Below, one piece after another: positions 1 through 8,790 of a stretch of DNA of 64,000 nt. The translations under genes and the position numbers were made by a program. Origin of the DNA: Lonsdalea britannica (lineage in GTDB: Bacteria; Pseudomonadota; Gammaproteobacteria; Enterobacterales; Enterobacteriaceae). Location: the NCBI RefSeq assembly GCF_002111595.1, contig NZ_LUTN01000012.1, forward strand, positions 1 through 64,000, in the 5' to 3' direction. A model generated the notes under the pieces. It saw only the letters and a list, made by a program, of their open reading frames with translations, ran no database searches and was not told where the DNA came from. The stretch's first letter is position 1, and each line of letters opens with the position of its first letter.

Positions 1-1136
1 ACGTGCGAGATATCAGCGGCGTCGCGCTCGGGGATATCGGCGGCAGCAACCCCTCGCAGCGGCCATCATCCCGTTCGCTGACACCGCGTGGTCCCCCACC
101 CGTCAGTTTTCAACCGTAGCGGCAGGCCGACGAGTGGCGACCAACCGAAAGGACGCCCGCAGTTCGAACCGTACTCACGGCACGCCTGCTGACTCACACG
201 CTCCATACGGCGACTTTTGATGAAATTCCACTATTTATCATGGAGATAGCCTGGGATTGGCGAGGGAGTGACGGTTTTTCTGTTTCGCTCCGCATCATAA
301 TCATAGGGCGCGCACGCCAGAAGATTGGCGGAAAGCAGTACCGTTAAAACGGGTCGTAAGGACATCATCATGACGCCAACACTTCAGGGGCATTAAGGGG
401 GAAAGAGCAACACGCTAGCACGTTTGTCCGGGGGGAAATCAGGAAGAGAGGCATGATTGAGCGTTCGTTTATTCCGCGTTTTCACACCGCCTTGCCGCCC
501 CGTCTACGCCTGGGATACGCTCTGGTGTTGAGCGTATGCCGGGCGTAGCGATCTGCCGACGCAAACGCGTCGGAAATTCCCCTCCACCGAAGAAGAGCGA
601 AACGGCGGCACCGTGCTGACATCACTCGCCGTCCCCGCGTGCCAACGGGGAACCGCGAGCGCCAGAATGGGCGCTAAGGCGGATTATGCGGCGAACGGCG
701 AAGCATCATGATGACATCGCTATTCCGCCCGCGCGTCGCAACGTTATCGGGTGGCGGTCCGTGTTCGAACAACATGACAAATGACATCATAAGAAGGGCC
801 AGGTTCCGCCCGGGAGGGTGCTGTTGCCGCCCACGCTCCCATGCGGAACTTTATTGGTATATTCCAGGGAAGTAACAATGAATTCAATAAATACATCAGC
901 CTGCGGTTATTGTTGATATTGACTATCCAGAGTCTTTATATCGCCTTCGCTTATTTTATGGTCCGGCCGCGCCGACCTATTTTCGCACATCGCCGAAAAG
1001 CGAATACGTTACGGCGCCATTAAATGGCTTCGGCAAAGATGATGAATGTCTGTGCTCGGCACGGAAATCAGGGATAAAACCGCTCCCACCGCGCGATATG
1101 GCTTCAGGGGACTCCGCAAGGCGTCAGGTGTTTCCC
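1..1136. other. Left flank with no convincing gene
   Basis: No reading frame here has a protein I recognise together with a good ribosome site. A 60-codon frame at 841-1023 on the plus strand has one hydrophobic stretch followed by a basic tail, but no clear Shine-Dalgarno and no family resemblance. A 31-codon frame beginning ATG ATT GAG near 453 follows a GGAAGAG-like site but ends inside the hairpin at 504-548. The stretch may be decayed sequence outside the prophage end. No transposon terminus could be placed. Confidence 0.5.
504..548. repeat. Long hairpin, 19-base arms
   Basis: The arms 504-522 and 530-548 are inverted copies differing at 2 of 19 positions and are separated by a 7-base loop (TGGTGTT). 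No T-run follows on either side, so it is not an obvious intrinsic terminator. It could be a REP-like palindrome. I saw no second copy in this window by eye. Confidence 0.5.
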
Positions 1137-1667
1137 TTACCTGCCTCGGCGAAACAAGATGACATCGATAGTATCAATAATAGTCTGATTTTCCGTGGCT
1201 ATCCGGGATTCGATTTTTCGGATCTTCTCCAGATTTTTACCTGCCAGCGTCACTAAACATACCCAGCTGGCATAAATAATCAGTTTCTTTTCGTCTAAAT
1301 CTAACAAGGTGGGTTTTTGGTGGAGTATAAGAAAAATATTCCACAGAACAAAAATAAACGCGCCAGAAATCAATCCGAATAAGAGGATGCACGGGATATT
1401 GAAATAACAGCGGCGCGAGGATTCATTACGGTTTGATATCAGGGCTTTTTTCATATTCAGTAAAGTTCGGTCATCCATCTCGTGCAACTCAGGGGGTCTT
1501 ACCGGCGCGGGATTTATATTCACGACGGACCCGACATGTATGGAGCCGGGATTATCCCCCCCGACGCTTATCGTTATTTGTCGATCCAGGTTCTCTTGGG
1601 GAAGCATTTTTAAACTGCCCGCGACCTGATCTGCAAGCTCCTGTAATTCATTATCTCTTCTGTCCAT
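1137..1667 (-). CDS. Hypothetical membrane protein beside prophage repressor
   Basis: I do not recognise this 176-residue protein by name. Residues 1-75 are polar with a GSIHVGSVVNINPAP segment. Two hydrophobic segments follow, at about 88-110 and 126-143, with a charged loop between them, then a basic C-terminal tail. A small inner-membrane protein with most of its chain in the cytosol is the simplest reading. It lies just downstream of the prophage repressor on the same strand and is probably co-transcribed, a position often held by lysogeny or exclusion genes. That role is inference. Its low G+C contrasts with the phage genes after 2400. Confidence 0.6.
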   Translation of the reverse strand: MDRRDNELQELADQVAGSLKMLPQENLDRQITISVGGDNPGSIHVGSVVNINPAPVRPPELHEMDDRTLLNMKKALISNRNESSRRCYFNIPCILLFGLISGAFIFVLWNIFLILHQKPTLLDLDEKKLIIYASWVCLVTLAGKNLEKIRKIESRIATENQTIIDTIDVILFRRGR

Positions 1668-1685
1668 GATTAGTCCTTTATATTA

Positions 1686-2108
1686 TCAATGATTTATAAC
1701 CAACTTCAGCACGCTATCAATCCTATCATTATCGATAGCAGGTTCTTTAATTAGGAAGTTATATATTTTTGCTGATTGTAATACGAGTTCCGCTGACGTC
1801 CAGCGTCGTCCCGCTTGTTTAGCCAGCATTTCCAATTTTAGGACAATTTTTGCGAGCAGCTCCGCATCCAATGCGCCAGCACGCGTCTCCGAAGACGCGC
1901 CCTGCTCGCCGGTCAAAATGAATTGCACGTTAGCGCCCGACTGTGCAAACGCGGCGAACACATCGCCTCCTGGCACCGCAACGCCGCGCTCATATTTGCT
2001 CCACATTTCACGAGACACGCCGCATCTGGCCGCGGCTTCGCCCTGGTTCAACGCTAGCCGACTTCGCTCAGATTTCAGACGCTGAGCACAAAGAGAATCA
2101 AAGTTCAC
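1686..2108 (-). CDS. Cro/CI-type (XRE) phage repressor
   Basis: This 140-residue protein has an N-terminal helix-turn-helix at about residues 8-65. The pattern RLKSERSRLALNQGEAAARCGVSREMWSKYERG is the XRE family core, with the recognition helix in VSREMWSKYE. The C-terminal part is helical and has no S24-type LexA peptidase motif, so SOS-triggered self-cleavage is not evident. It is divergent from the gp16-like early gene across an 86-base gap holding repeated GTTCAC half-sites. By position and fold it should repress the early transposition operon, as in BcepMu-type phages. The operator assignment is inference. Confidence 0.8.
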   Translation of the reverse strand: MNFDSLCAQRLKSERSRLALNQGEAAARCGVSREMWSKYERGVAVPGGDVFAAFAQSGANVQFILTGEQGASSETRAGALDAELLAKIVLKLEMLAKQAGRRWTSAELVLQSAKIYNFLIKEPAIDNDRIDSVLKLVINH

Positions 2109-2160
2109 AAAAACCCCATTGACAATGAGAACTAAAGTTCACAAAATCTATTGAACAAAT
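2096..2160. promoter_or_regulatory. Probable phage early operator/promoter
   Basis: A direct repeat AAAGTTCACAAAA occurs at 2100-2112 and 2134-2146, 34 bases apart, each preceded by GAGAA. An inverted TTGAAC half-site lies near 2151. A -35-like TTGACA at 2119-2124 is 17 bases from CAAAAT at 2142-2147, so the second repeat would cover the -10 of a promoter reading toward the gp16-like gene. The first repeat overlaps the repressor start. This suggests a repressor operator with self-control. Confidence 0.5.
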
Positions 2161-2194
2161 AAACACTTTCTTCGTAGAAAAAGGAGCCATCTCG

Positions 2195-2383
2195 ATGAAA
2201 ACCCCCGAGCAGGTCAAACAGCTGTTCCGGCAAAACGGTTGGACATTCAACCGCTGGGCCGAGGAAAACGGCTACCGCCCCTCAGACGTCTACCGCGTAC
2301 TGAATGGACTAACGAAGGCGAAATACGGAAAAGGCCATGAAATTGCAGTGAAACTCGGCCTGAAAGCGCCTCAACCCGTTTGA
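2195..2383 (+). CDS. BcepMu gp16-family phage DNA-binding protein
   Basis: The 62-residue product matches my memory of the phage-associated BcepMu gp16 family: KTPEQVKQLFRQNGWTF, then WAEENGY, then a GLTKAKYGKGHEIAVKLGL end, forming a compact helix-turn-helix. The start ATG follows an AAAGGAG site at 2179-2185. It is the first gene rightward from the divergent control region, so it is the early-operon Ner/Cro-like position. It probably helps switch between lysogeny and transposition. The family is confident; the switch role is inference. Confidence 0.8.
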   Translation: MKTPEQVKQLFRQNGWTFNRWAEENGYRPSDVYRVLNGLTKAKYGKGHEIAVKLGLKAPQPV

Positions 2384-2437
2384 TGGTTATCAACCTGCGT
2401 AACAGATTATCACATATTAAAAAAAGGAGAATGTGGC

Positions 2438-2743
2438 ATGAGCAAGGCAAACGTATCCAGCGCAGGCGTTCGTATTCTGCGCGTTCTCAAGGCGTTGCGC
2501 GGCCACACGCTCGGCGGCGTTTCGAACGGTGAACTGGCGGCGGCGCTCGACGAGTCGCCCGCCAACATCCACCGCGCGCTGCACACCCTGATCGAAGAAG
2601 GATTGGCGCAACGGCTGGACAACGGGCGTTTCGCACTGAGCATGCAAACCCTGCAAATCGCTCAGGCTCATGCCAACGAAGTCGCTCGCGCTCAAGACCG
2701 CATCAACGAAATGAACCAGCGTTTGCTGGCCGGCAGCCGGTAG
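2438..2743 (+). CDS. IclR-type winged-helix phage regulator
   Basis: This 101-residue protein is essentially an IclR N-terminal DNA-binding domain: RILRVLKAL at about 10-18, the helix-turn-helix with GELAAALDESPANIHRALHTL at about 29-49, and the wing EEGLAQRLDNGRFAL. A short coiled-coil-like tail follows instead of the usual 170-residue ligand domain. Stand-alone domains of this kind occur in early operons of BcepMu-like phages. The start follows AAAAAGGAG at 2423-2431. It probably binds DNA, but its target is unknown. Confidence 0.75.
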   Translation: MSKANVSSAGVRILRVLKALRGHTLGGVSNGELAAALDESPANIHRALHTLIEEGLAQRLDNGRFALSMQTLQIAQAHANEVARAQDRINEMNQRLLAGSR

Positions 2744-2760
2744 TAGAAGGACTCACACAC

Positions 2761-3677
2761 ATGGCAAGAATAAAAACTCCACCGCTTGAATTAGTTGCGG
2801 ATGCCGCATTGGCCCGCGATCTCGACGAAAACCTGAACGCGCTGTCGCAGCACCAGACGCGCATCATGCAGCAGTACGGCGAAGGTCTGCCCTACGAGCG
2901 CGACCGCATCGTGCACGAAGCCCGTTTCTACATGGCGCAAAGCGCGGAAGCGATGCTGGAAGCCGGTAAACGCCTGGTGATCCTCAAAGAAAACGAACCG
3001 CACGGCACCTTCACGACCATCGTGGAAAACGAGCTGGGACTCGCGCCGCAGGTGGCGCGCCGCATGATGCAGGCCAGCGTCAAGTTTCTGGGCTACGGCG
3101 ACAGCACGCAGCCAAAGCGCTCATGCTGCGCGTTCTGGGCAAAACCAAGCTGTATGAACTGATGGTGCTGGACGACGACGAGCTGGATCAGCTGGCCGAA
3201 GGCGGCACGGTGGCGGGCGCGACGCTCGACGAGATCGACCGCATGACCAGCCGAGAACTGAAGGCGGCCCTGCGCGAATCCCGCGAAAACAGCGCCGCGC
3301 AGCAGCGGGTGCTGGCCGATAAAAACAGCAAAATCGACGAACTGGCCACCCGGCTGGAGAAAAAGTCCCGCATTCAGCCGCCGGAGCCGGACCAGCAGAG
3401 CGCGCAGCTGCGGGCGGAAGTCGGCGCCATCGCCTTCGACGCCGAAGCGCACCTGCTCGGCAAACTGCAGGCCGGCTTCAGCGCGCTGGTCGACATCAGC
3501 GAAAACAGCCTCCAGTCGCCGCCCACCGAGTTCATGAACGGCCTGCTGTGCCAGCTGGAGCGCGCTATCCACCAGCTGCGCGAGCGCTTCTTTCTGGACG
3601 ATGCGCCGAACGCCAGCCTGAAACCGGCCTGGCTCGATGCCCCGGAACCTCGCCTGCCCCACGTCGAGACGGTCTGA
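2761..3677 (+). pseudogene. DUF3102-type phage protein, frameshifted
   Basis: The first part (2761 to about 3117) reads as a helical domain with AMLEAGKRLVILKENEPHG and AQVARRMMQASVKF, typical of DUF3102 proteins in Mu-like phages. The frame then changes to one that runs to 3677. There a coiled-coil-like segment and a C-terminal FMNGLLCQLERAIHQLRERFF continue the protein. Restoring one G near 3117 (AAGCGC to AAGGCGC) joins the frames smoothly into about 305 residues. The function of the family is unknown. Position before the transposase is conserved in this phage group as I recall. The lost base may be a sequencing error. Confidence 0.75.
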
Positions 3678-3686
3678 GGAGTGATG

Positions 3687-5447
3687 ATGAACGCCGCCCT
3701 GACGGAAAAACTGGTCGCTGTCGCCCGCGCCGCGCGCGAAGCCGGACACGGCCAACGCGGTCCGATCTACGACGCCGCCTGCGCCGAACTCGGTATGTCC
3801 CGCGGCACCCTGCTGCGCAAGCTGAAGACCGTGGCGATGCCCCGCCGCCCTCGCAAGCAGCGCAGCGACGCCGGCAACAGCGCGCTGACCCGCGACGAAG
3901 CCGCGCTGCTGGCCGCCACGCTGATGGAAGCGACGCGTAAAAACGGCAAACGCCTGTACGCCATCGCCGACGCGGCGGACACGCTGCGCGCCAACGGCCT
4001 GATCGACGCCAGCCGCATGGACCCGACCACCGGCGAGTGCATCCCGCTGTCCGCCTCCACGCTGAGCCGCGCGCTGCGCAGCTACGGCCTGCATCCGGAC
4101 CAGCTGAGCGCCCCCGCGCCGGTCACCGAACTGGCAAGCCGTCATCCCAACCACGTCTGGGAAATCGACGCGTCGCTCTGCACGCTCTACTACCTCAGCA
4201 ACGGCCGCAAAGGGCTACAGGTGATGGACAGCGCGCGCTTCTACAAAAACAAGCCCGCCAACCTGGCGCGCATCGCCAGCGACCGGGTGTGGAGCTACGA
4301 AATCACCGACCACGCCACCGGCTGGATCTACGTGGAATACGTGATGGGCGCGGAGTCCGGCGAGAACCTGTGCTCGGTGCTGATCAACGCGATGCAGGCG
4401 CGCGGCGGCGCCGACGTCCTGCACGGCGTACCGCGCATCCTCTACCTCGATCCCGGCTCCGCCAATACCGCGAGCATGACCCGCAACCTGTGCCAGTCGC
4501 TCGGCATCGAATTGATCGCCCACAAGGCGCACTCCGCCCGCGCCACCGGCCAGGTCGAGAAAGCCCGCGACATCATCGAACGCAAGCTGGAACCCGGCCT
4601 GAAGTTCCAGCCGATCCACAGCCTGGAAGAGCTGAACGCGCTGGCCGCCAAATGGCGCAGCCACTTCAACGCCACCGCCGTCCACAGCCGCACCGGGCTG
4701 ACGCGCACCGCCGCGTGGCTGAACATCAGCGACAGCGAGCTGGTGGAAGCGCCGTCGCGTGACGTCTGCCGCGAACTGGCGGTCTCCGCGCCGGATACCC
4801 GCAAGGTGACGCCGAAGCTGCGCGTCTCGTTCCGCGGCGTGGAGTACGACGTGTCGTCGGTGCCGGACGTGATGGTCGGCCAGACGCTGCGCATCACCCG
4901 CAACCCGTGGCGCAGCCGCTGCGCGCAGGTGGTGATGATGGGCGAGGACGGCTACGAGCACTACTGGCAGGTCGAAGAGGTCGAGAAAGACGCCTACGGC
5001 TTCGCGGCCTCCGCGCCCGTCATCGGCGAACGCTTCCGCGCGCAGGCCGCCACGCCCGCGCAGACGGCCAAAGCCGAGCTGGAGCGGCGCATCACCGGGA
5101 CCGACAGCGCGACGGATGCCGCCGACGCCCGCCGTCGCCACGCCCTGCCGTTCGGCGGACGGCTCGACCCGTATAAGCATATCGACGACGCCGAATTGCC
5201 GAGCTACCTGCCGCGTCGCGGCCAGCCATCTCCGGTCCGCGCCCCGCGCGTGGAGCAGCGTCCGCTGAGCCACGTCGAAGCCGCCCGCCTGTTGCGCGAG
5301 CGCTTCCTGAGCCAGCGGCAGAGCTGGACCTCGGCGCACTATCGTCAACTGGCCGCCCGCTATCCCGACGGCGTGCCGATCGACGCGTTGGAGACGCTGG
5401 CTGACGAACTGCTGACGCCGCCCGCCCGCATCGTCAACGGGCCGTAA
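3687..5447 (+). CDS. MuA-like DDE transposase (BcepMu type)
   Basis: This is a transposase of about 586 residues with an N-terminal helix-turn-helix (about 30-52), a retroviral-type integrase core and a beta-barrel C-terminal region. Catalytic acids, numbered from the first in-frame GTG, are D163 in WEIDAS, D257 in LYLDPGS and E293 in GQVEKARD. MuA-family enzymes pair phage ends and carry out strand transfer in replicative transposition. AGGAG at 3677-3681 favours the ATG at 3687 over the upstream GTG/ATG codons. The frame is intact although both neighbours are frameshifted, so end recognition could still work if the ends persist. G+C is high. Confidence 0.88.
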   Translation: MNAALTEKLVAVARAAREAGHGQRGPIYDAACAELGMSRGTLLRKLKTVAMPRRPRKQRSDAGNSALTRDEAALLAATLMEATRKNGKRLYAIADAADTLRANGLIDASRMDPTTGECIPLSASTLSRALRSYGLHPDQLSAPAPVTELASRHPNHVWEIDASLCTLYYLSNGRKGLQVMDSARFYKNKPANLARIASDRVWSYEITDHATGWIYVEYVMGAESGENLCSVLINAMQARGGADVLHGVPRILYLDPGSANTASMTRNLCQSLGIELIAHKAHSARATGQVEKARDIIERKLEPGLKFQPIHSLEELNALAAKWRSHFNATAVHSRTGLTRTAAWLNISDSELVEAPSRDVCRELAVSAPDTRKVTPKLRVSFRGVEYDVSSVPDVMVGQTLRITRNPWRSRCAQVVMMGEDGYEHYWQVEEVEKDAYGFAASAPVIGERFRAQAATPAQTAKAELERRITGTDSATDAADARRRHALPFGGRLDPYKHIDDAELPSYLPRRGQPSPVRAPRVEQRPLSHVEAARLLRERFLSQRQSWTSAHYRQLAARYPDGVPIDALETLADELLTPPARIVNGP

Positions 5448-5654
5448 TTTCTCAGCGCGACCGCGCCGCAACCTGACCGGGCCGCCGCAACAGGCCGCCC
5501 TCCCCGCCGACCCAGAGCGACGCGATATCGCGCCGCCCAGGGGACGCTCAACCTTTTTTCGGCGTGAAAGCACGTCGCACAGACCACGCGAGACCGCACA
5601 ACGCCCCGACGGCACGCCGTCAGGACGCGTTCATTCAGCGTGATGGAGGCAAGG

Positions 5655-6547
5655 ATGTTATTGAAAAAACAGGTGTTGCACCCCGAAACCCGCAAAGCGT
5701 TCGGACTGTTTCGCGACCCGTTCGCGGAAGACGCGCTGCAAGGCGCGGAAGACGTGTTCGTCACGCCCGACATTCGTTATGTGCGGGAAGCGCTGCACCA
5801 GACCGCGTGCTACGGCGGCTTCATGGCGGTGATCGGCGAGTCCGGCGCGGGCAAGTCCACGCTGCGCCGCGACCTGATCGACCGGCTGGAGCGCGAGCGC
5901 GCCCCGGTCGTCGTCATCGAGCCGTACACGCTGGCGATGGAAGACAACGACGTTAAAGGCAAGACGCTGAAAGCGGTAGCATCGCCGAAGCCGTGATCAG
6001 CACGCTGGCGCCGCTCGAACCCATCAAGCGCACGCAGGACGCCCGCTTCCGCCAGATGCACCGGGTGCTGCGCGACAGCAGCCGCAGCGGCTACAGCCAT
6101 GTGCTGATCATCGAAGAAGCGCACAGCCTGCCGATCCCCACGCTCAAGCATCTCAAGCGATTTTTCGAGCTGGAGAGCGGCTTCAAAAAACTGCTGTCCA
6201 TCGTGCTGATCGGGCAGCCGGAGCTGGCGTCCAAACTCAGCGAACGCAACCCCGAGGTGCGCGAAGTCGTGCAACGCTGCGAAGTGGTCGAACTGCGACC
6301 GCTGGACGGGGCGCTGGCGGATTTCCTCAGCTTCAAACTGGGCCGCGTCGGCAAAGCGCTCGACGACGTTCTCGACGACGGCGCGCTGGACGCCCTCCGC
6401 GCCCGCCTCTGTTTCCATGCAAGCGGCCGCCATGCGGTCAGCCTGCTTTACCCCTTAGCTATCGGCAACCTGATGATCGCCGCCATGAATCTGGCAGCCA
6501 GCATCGGCATCCCCCTCATCAATTCAGACGTTATTAAAGGACTCTAA
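5655..6547 (+). pseudogene. MuB-like AAA+ transposition ATPase, frameshifted
   Basis: This is a target-capture ATPase of the MuB/ExeA type. It has GLFRDPFAED near the N-terminus, Walker A GESGAGKST, and Walker B as VLIIEEAHSLP, followed by an ExeA-like SIVLIGQPEL segment. The frame breaks near 5975: restoring one G (GCGGTAGC to GCGGGTAGC) gives LKAGSIAEAVIST and a single protein of about 297 residues. The partner MuA-like gene lies 207 bases upstream. A GGAGG at 5645-5649 supports the ATG at 5655. The break is either phage decay or a base-calling error. Confidence 0.82.
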
Positions 6548-6549
6548 TC

Positions 6550-6792
6550 ATGGCCAAAATCATCATCAACATTACGCACAAAAAAGAAAAAGCGGCGCGC
6601 GGACTGAGCGCGGTGGACCTGTCTTGCGCCGTCACGGCGGAGCTGGACGACCACGAGGAGGAGATGACCCTGCTGATGACCCAGCTGCTCGGCGCGGGGC
6701 TGCCGGACCTGATCGAGTCCGCCAACGACCAGTTGGTCATGCTGCTGGAAGATCAGGCGTGCGGGTGGCCGATGCCACCGTCACGCCGCTGA
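6550..6792 (+). CDS. Small hypothetical phage protein
   Basis: I do not recognise this 80-residue protein. It starts two bases after the ATPase stop, so it is translationally linked to the transposition operon. It is mostly helical, with an acidic DDHEEEMTLLMTQLL segment. The last ten residues look foreign. Restoring one G near 6758 would switch to the frame ending at 6839 and give the tail VADATVTPLNTDAAASDD, which fits the phage composition better. A frameshift is therefore likely here too. No function can be assigned. Confidence 0.55.
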   Translation: MAKIIINITHKKEKAARGLSAVDLSCAVTAELDDHEEEMTLLMTQLLGAGLPDLIESANDQLVMLLEDQACGWPMPPSRR

Positions 6793-6845
6793 ACACCGAC
6801 GCCGCGGCGTCGGACGACACGGGAGGAACCCGTCAATAAGACCCT

Positions 6846-6865
6846 GACCGGCGTCCGCGCCGGTC
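6846..6865. other. Perfect 8-bp hairpin between phage genes
   Basis: GACCGGCG and CGCCGGTC flank a TCCG loop. No T-run follows, so it may be an RNA-stability or pausing element rather than a terminator. Confidence 0.4.
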
Positions 6866-6895
6866 GTCCATCCCTCCGTTAACGGAGAAATCGCA

Positions 6896-6940
6896 GTGAA
6901 ATCCATTGTTTTTGACATTAAGGAAAGGAATACATCATGA
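6896..6940 (+). CDS. Possible 14-codon leader before the Mor-like gene
   Basis: A GTG at 6896, preceded by GGAG at 6884-6887, opens 14 codons (MKSIVFDIKERNTS). Its TGA overlaps the ATG of the Mor-like gene in an ATGA arrangement. Such coupling could set translation of the activator. The frame is very short and could be chance. Confidence 0.22.
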   Translation: MKSIVFDIKERNTS

Positions 6941-7329
6941 CAAACAGCAACAGTTTTCGCAGTAAAGGCCCGGAGCTGCTGGTCGAGCTTGCACAGCACA
7001 CCGCCAACATTCTGCACGAGGCCGTCGATATCGACACCCGCACCGCCGACCAGATAGGCGAAGCCGTGGCCAGCCGGATGATGCAGGTGTGGGGCGGACA
7101 AAACGTCTACTTCCCGATGGGAATGGCCTGGAGAGTCAGCCAGCGCGACCAGGAGATCTTCAGCGACTTCAACGGCAAAAATCACCACGATCTGGCCCGC
7201 AAATACGGCGTATCGCTACAGTGGATCTACAGCGTCGTCAAACGCGTCCGCAAAGAGGAGCAGGCGCGCATTCAAGGCTCGCTGTTTGAGGGCGGCGCCG
7301 CCAGCGACACCGCCGCCGACGACGACTGA
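6937..7329 (+). CDS. Mor-family middle-gene transcription activator
   Basis: The 130-residue protein carries the Mor signature: GGQNVYFPMGMAW, then RDQEIFSDFNGKNHHDLARKYG, then the C-terminal helix-turn-helix VSLQWIYSVVKRVRKEE. In Mu, Mor is made from the early transcript and activates the middle promoter that drives the late activator C. Here it is the last recognisable phage gene, and none of the lysis or structural genes it would normally switch on follow. This marks the prophage as a left-end remnant or a rearranged copy. The frame is intact, with an acidic tail. Confidence 0.85.
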   Translation: MTNSNSFRSKGPELLVELAQHTANILHEAVDIDTRTADQIGEAVASRMMQVWGGQNVYFPMGMAWRVSQRDQEIFSDFNGKNHHDLARKYGVSLQWIYSVVKRVRKEEQARIQGSLFEGGAASDTAADDD

Positions 7330-8737
7330 TCGCCCCGCCCGGACCACACTCCCCGTCGGTCCGGGCGGCGTTTTCCACGGCTCACGCCGCGCCTGAAACA
7401 CCGCAATCCCCCTGCCACATCCCACCAATGCCTGAGTCACCCCCATCTGACCGCCGGAAAACCGGGGATTCGCGCGTCCGCTTGTTGGAACGTTCGTCCA
7501 CGCCAGGCCGACGGCGAATAGCCGATGCGCGCTTCACGTAAACCACACAGCGTTCCCTTTCGGCGCGATACCAGAGCGGATTCGGGGCTGCGAACGCCCG
7601 GACAAAGGCATCGAAAGCAGACGCATCAAGGACAAAAGCCCCGGCTGATGCGGCGGCAGGTCGCAACGGCTGGACGGAGAATGGCTGGACGGAGCCCCGT
7701 GCCGGGTCGCTTTCGCCATGCCAGTCAGGGGCATTCGTGATGGAAACGTCAGGGCGATGCGGCGATGGCAAGAGAGGTCAAGCATCGGCTGACCGAGAGG
7801 CGAACAGTCGACAGGTTCCCAAAAGGCCTTCGCGCCCCGGCAATTAAGGGATAATACCCGGAAGAGTAGGCCGATGGGCCGCCGCGAAGGCGCTGAAAAT
7901 CGTGCTCAAAAAATGACGGCAGTTGCCGGTTTTTCACCGACGCTCCGTCGCGGAGGATGGGCCACGGAAGAATAGACTCCATGGTCCTCTGACCTGTTGC
8001 AATTCATCGCAAGCCCCTATTCCGCGGATAATACGACGATTCGCTTCGCGGATATTCGCTGAATAAAGGTAACGAACTTCGCACACGCGGCTTTTATGGC
8101 TATTCCCTATTTCCATTAAGCCCGCCCCGGCGCTAAGTAAAGAAAAAATAAAAACACTGATAGGACCAGTGTCCCCGGCGACGCTGAATAACAAACCCGT
8201 CGTAAAATAACGAACGCAAAAAATAAGCAGGCAACGCGCTTTTATCAAAAAACAGACAAAATACTAACGAAATAGTTAGTCAAGGAAAGAGGAAATAGAC
8301 CCGAAACGCTTACGCATTTATCTGTGTTATTAACCAGCGATCAAGAATAATAAAAAATCCACCTTTCCTTTTCTTGCATATGATTATTCAGATGCATTTC
8401 TTTTTTCACATAGCAAAAAACAGTTTCATTCGTCCGAGTTTCCCATTCCCGCCGTCGCATTCACAACGCTTATTATCTCTCTCTGTCGCCGGGGTTTATA
8501 TTGGGGGGATCAATAGGATATATCCATAAATATCACGTAGAAAACAAAAGCGGTATTGAACAGAAAATGGACATTAGCCTAAGGTTATTTTTCGACGCTT
8601 ATTAAAGATAAAAAAATAGCTTCAGCGCAAAAAGTCAGCGATGAAGAATATTGGCGAGGTGGGTGTCAGTTTGATAAATACGTTATTTAGATAGGGTGGT
8701 AATAATGTATATGGTTATTACATGCTTGTTGAGATCT
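7330..8737. other. Non-coding stretch after prophage remnant
   Basis: About 1.4 kb separates the last phage gene from cysA. The part up to about 7800 is G+C-rich with only overlapping short frames on both strands, none recognisable. From about 8230 to 8740 it is AT-rich and lacks long frames. A 104-codon minus-strand frame at 7934-8248 begins with a hydrophobic segment but matches no family I know. I regard the region as decayed phage or junction DNA. Confidence 0.5.
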
Positions 8738-8779
8738 GGAAAATAGCACGACGCGGCCCAGTTTACTCAGGCCACGTCA
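8738..8779 (-). terminator. Terminator of the sulfate importer operon
   Basis: On the minus strand GACGTGGCC and GGCCGCGTC form a 9-base stem (one G-U pair) around a loop of about 11 bases, followed shortly by TTTTCC. It lies just downstream of the cysA stop. Confidence 0.6.
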
Positions 8780-8790
8780 TTCCATAAGAG

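Noticed and set aside
841-1023. 60-codon plus-strand frame
   Set aside because: No ribosome site, no recognisable domain, arginine-rich tail typical of chance frames.
3548-5615. Long antisense frames opposite the transposase
   Set aside because: High G+C third-position bias makes long shadow frames; the plus-strand DDE enzyme explains the region.
7382-7785. Overlapping minus-strand frames in the post-prophage gap
   Set aside because: Several overlapping short frames in G+C-rich DNA with no family resemblance or ribosome sites.
7934-8248. 104-codon minus-strand frame with a hydrophobic start
   Set aside because: Loses protein-like composition after the first 45 residues and matches no family I know.
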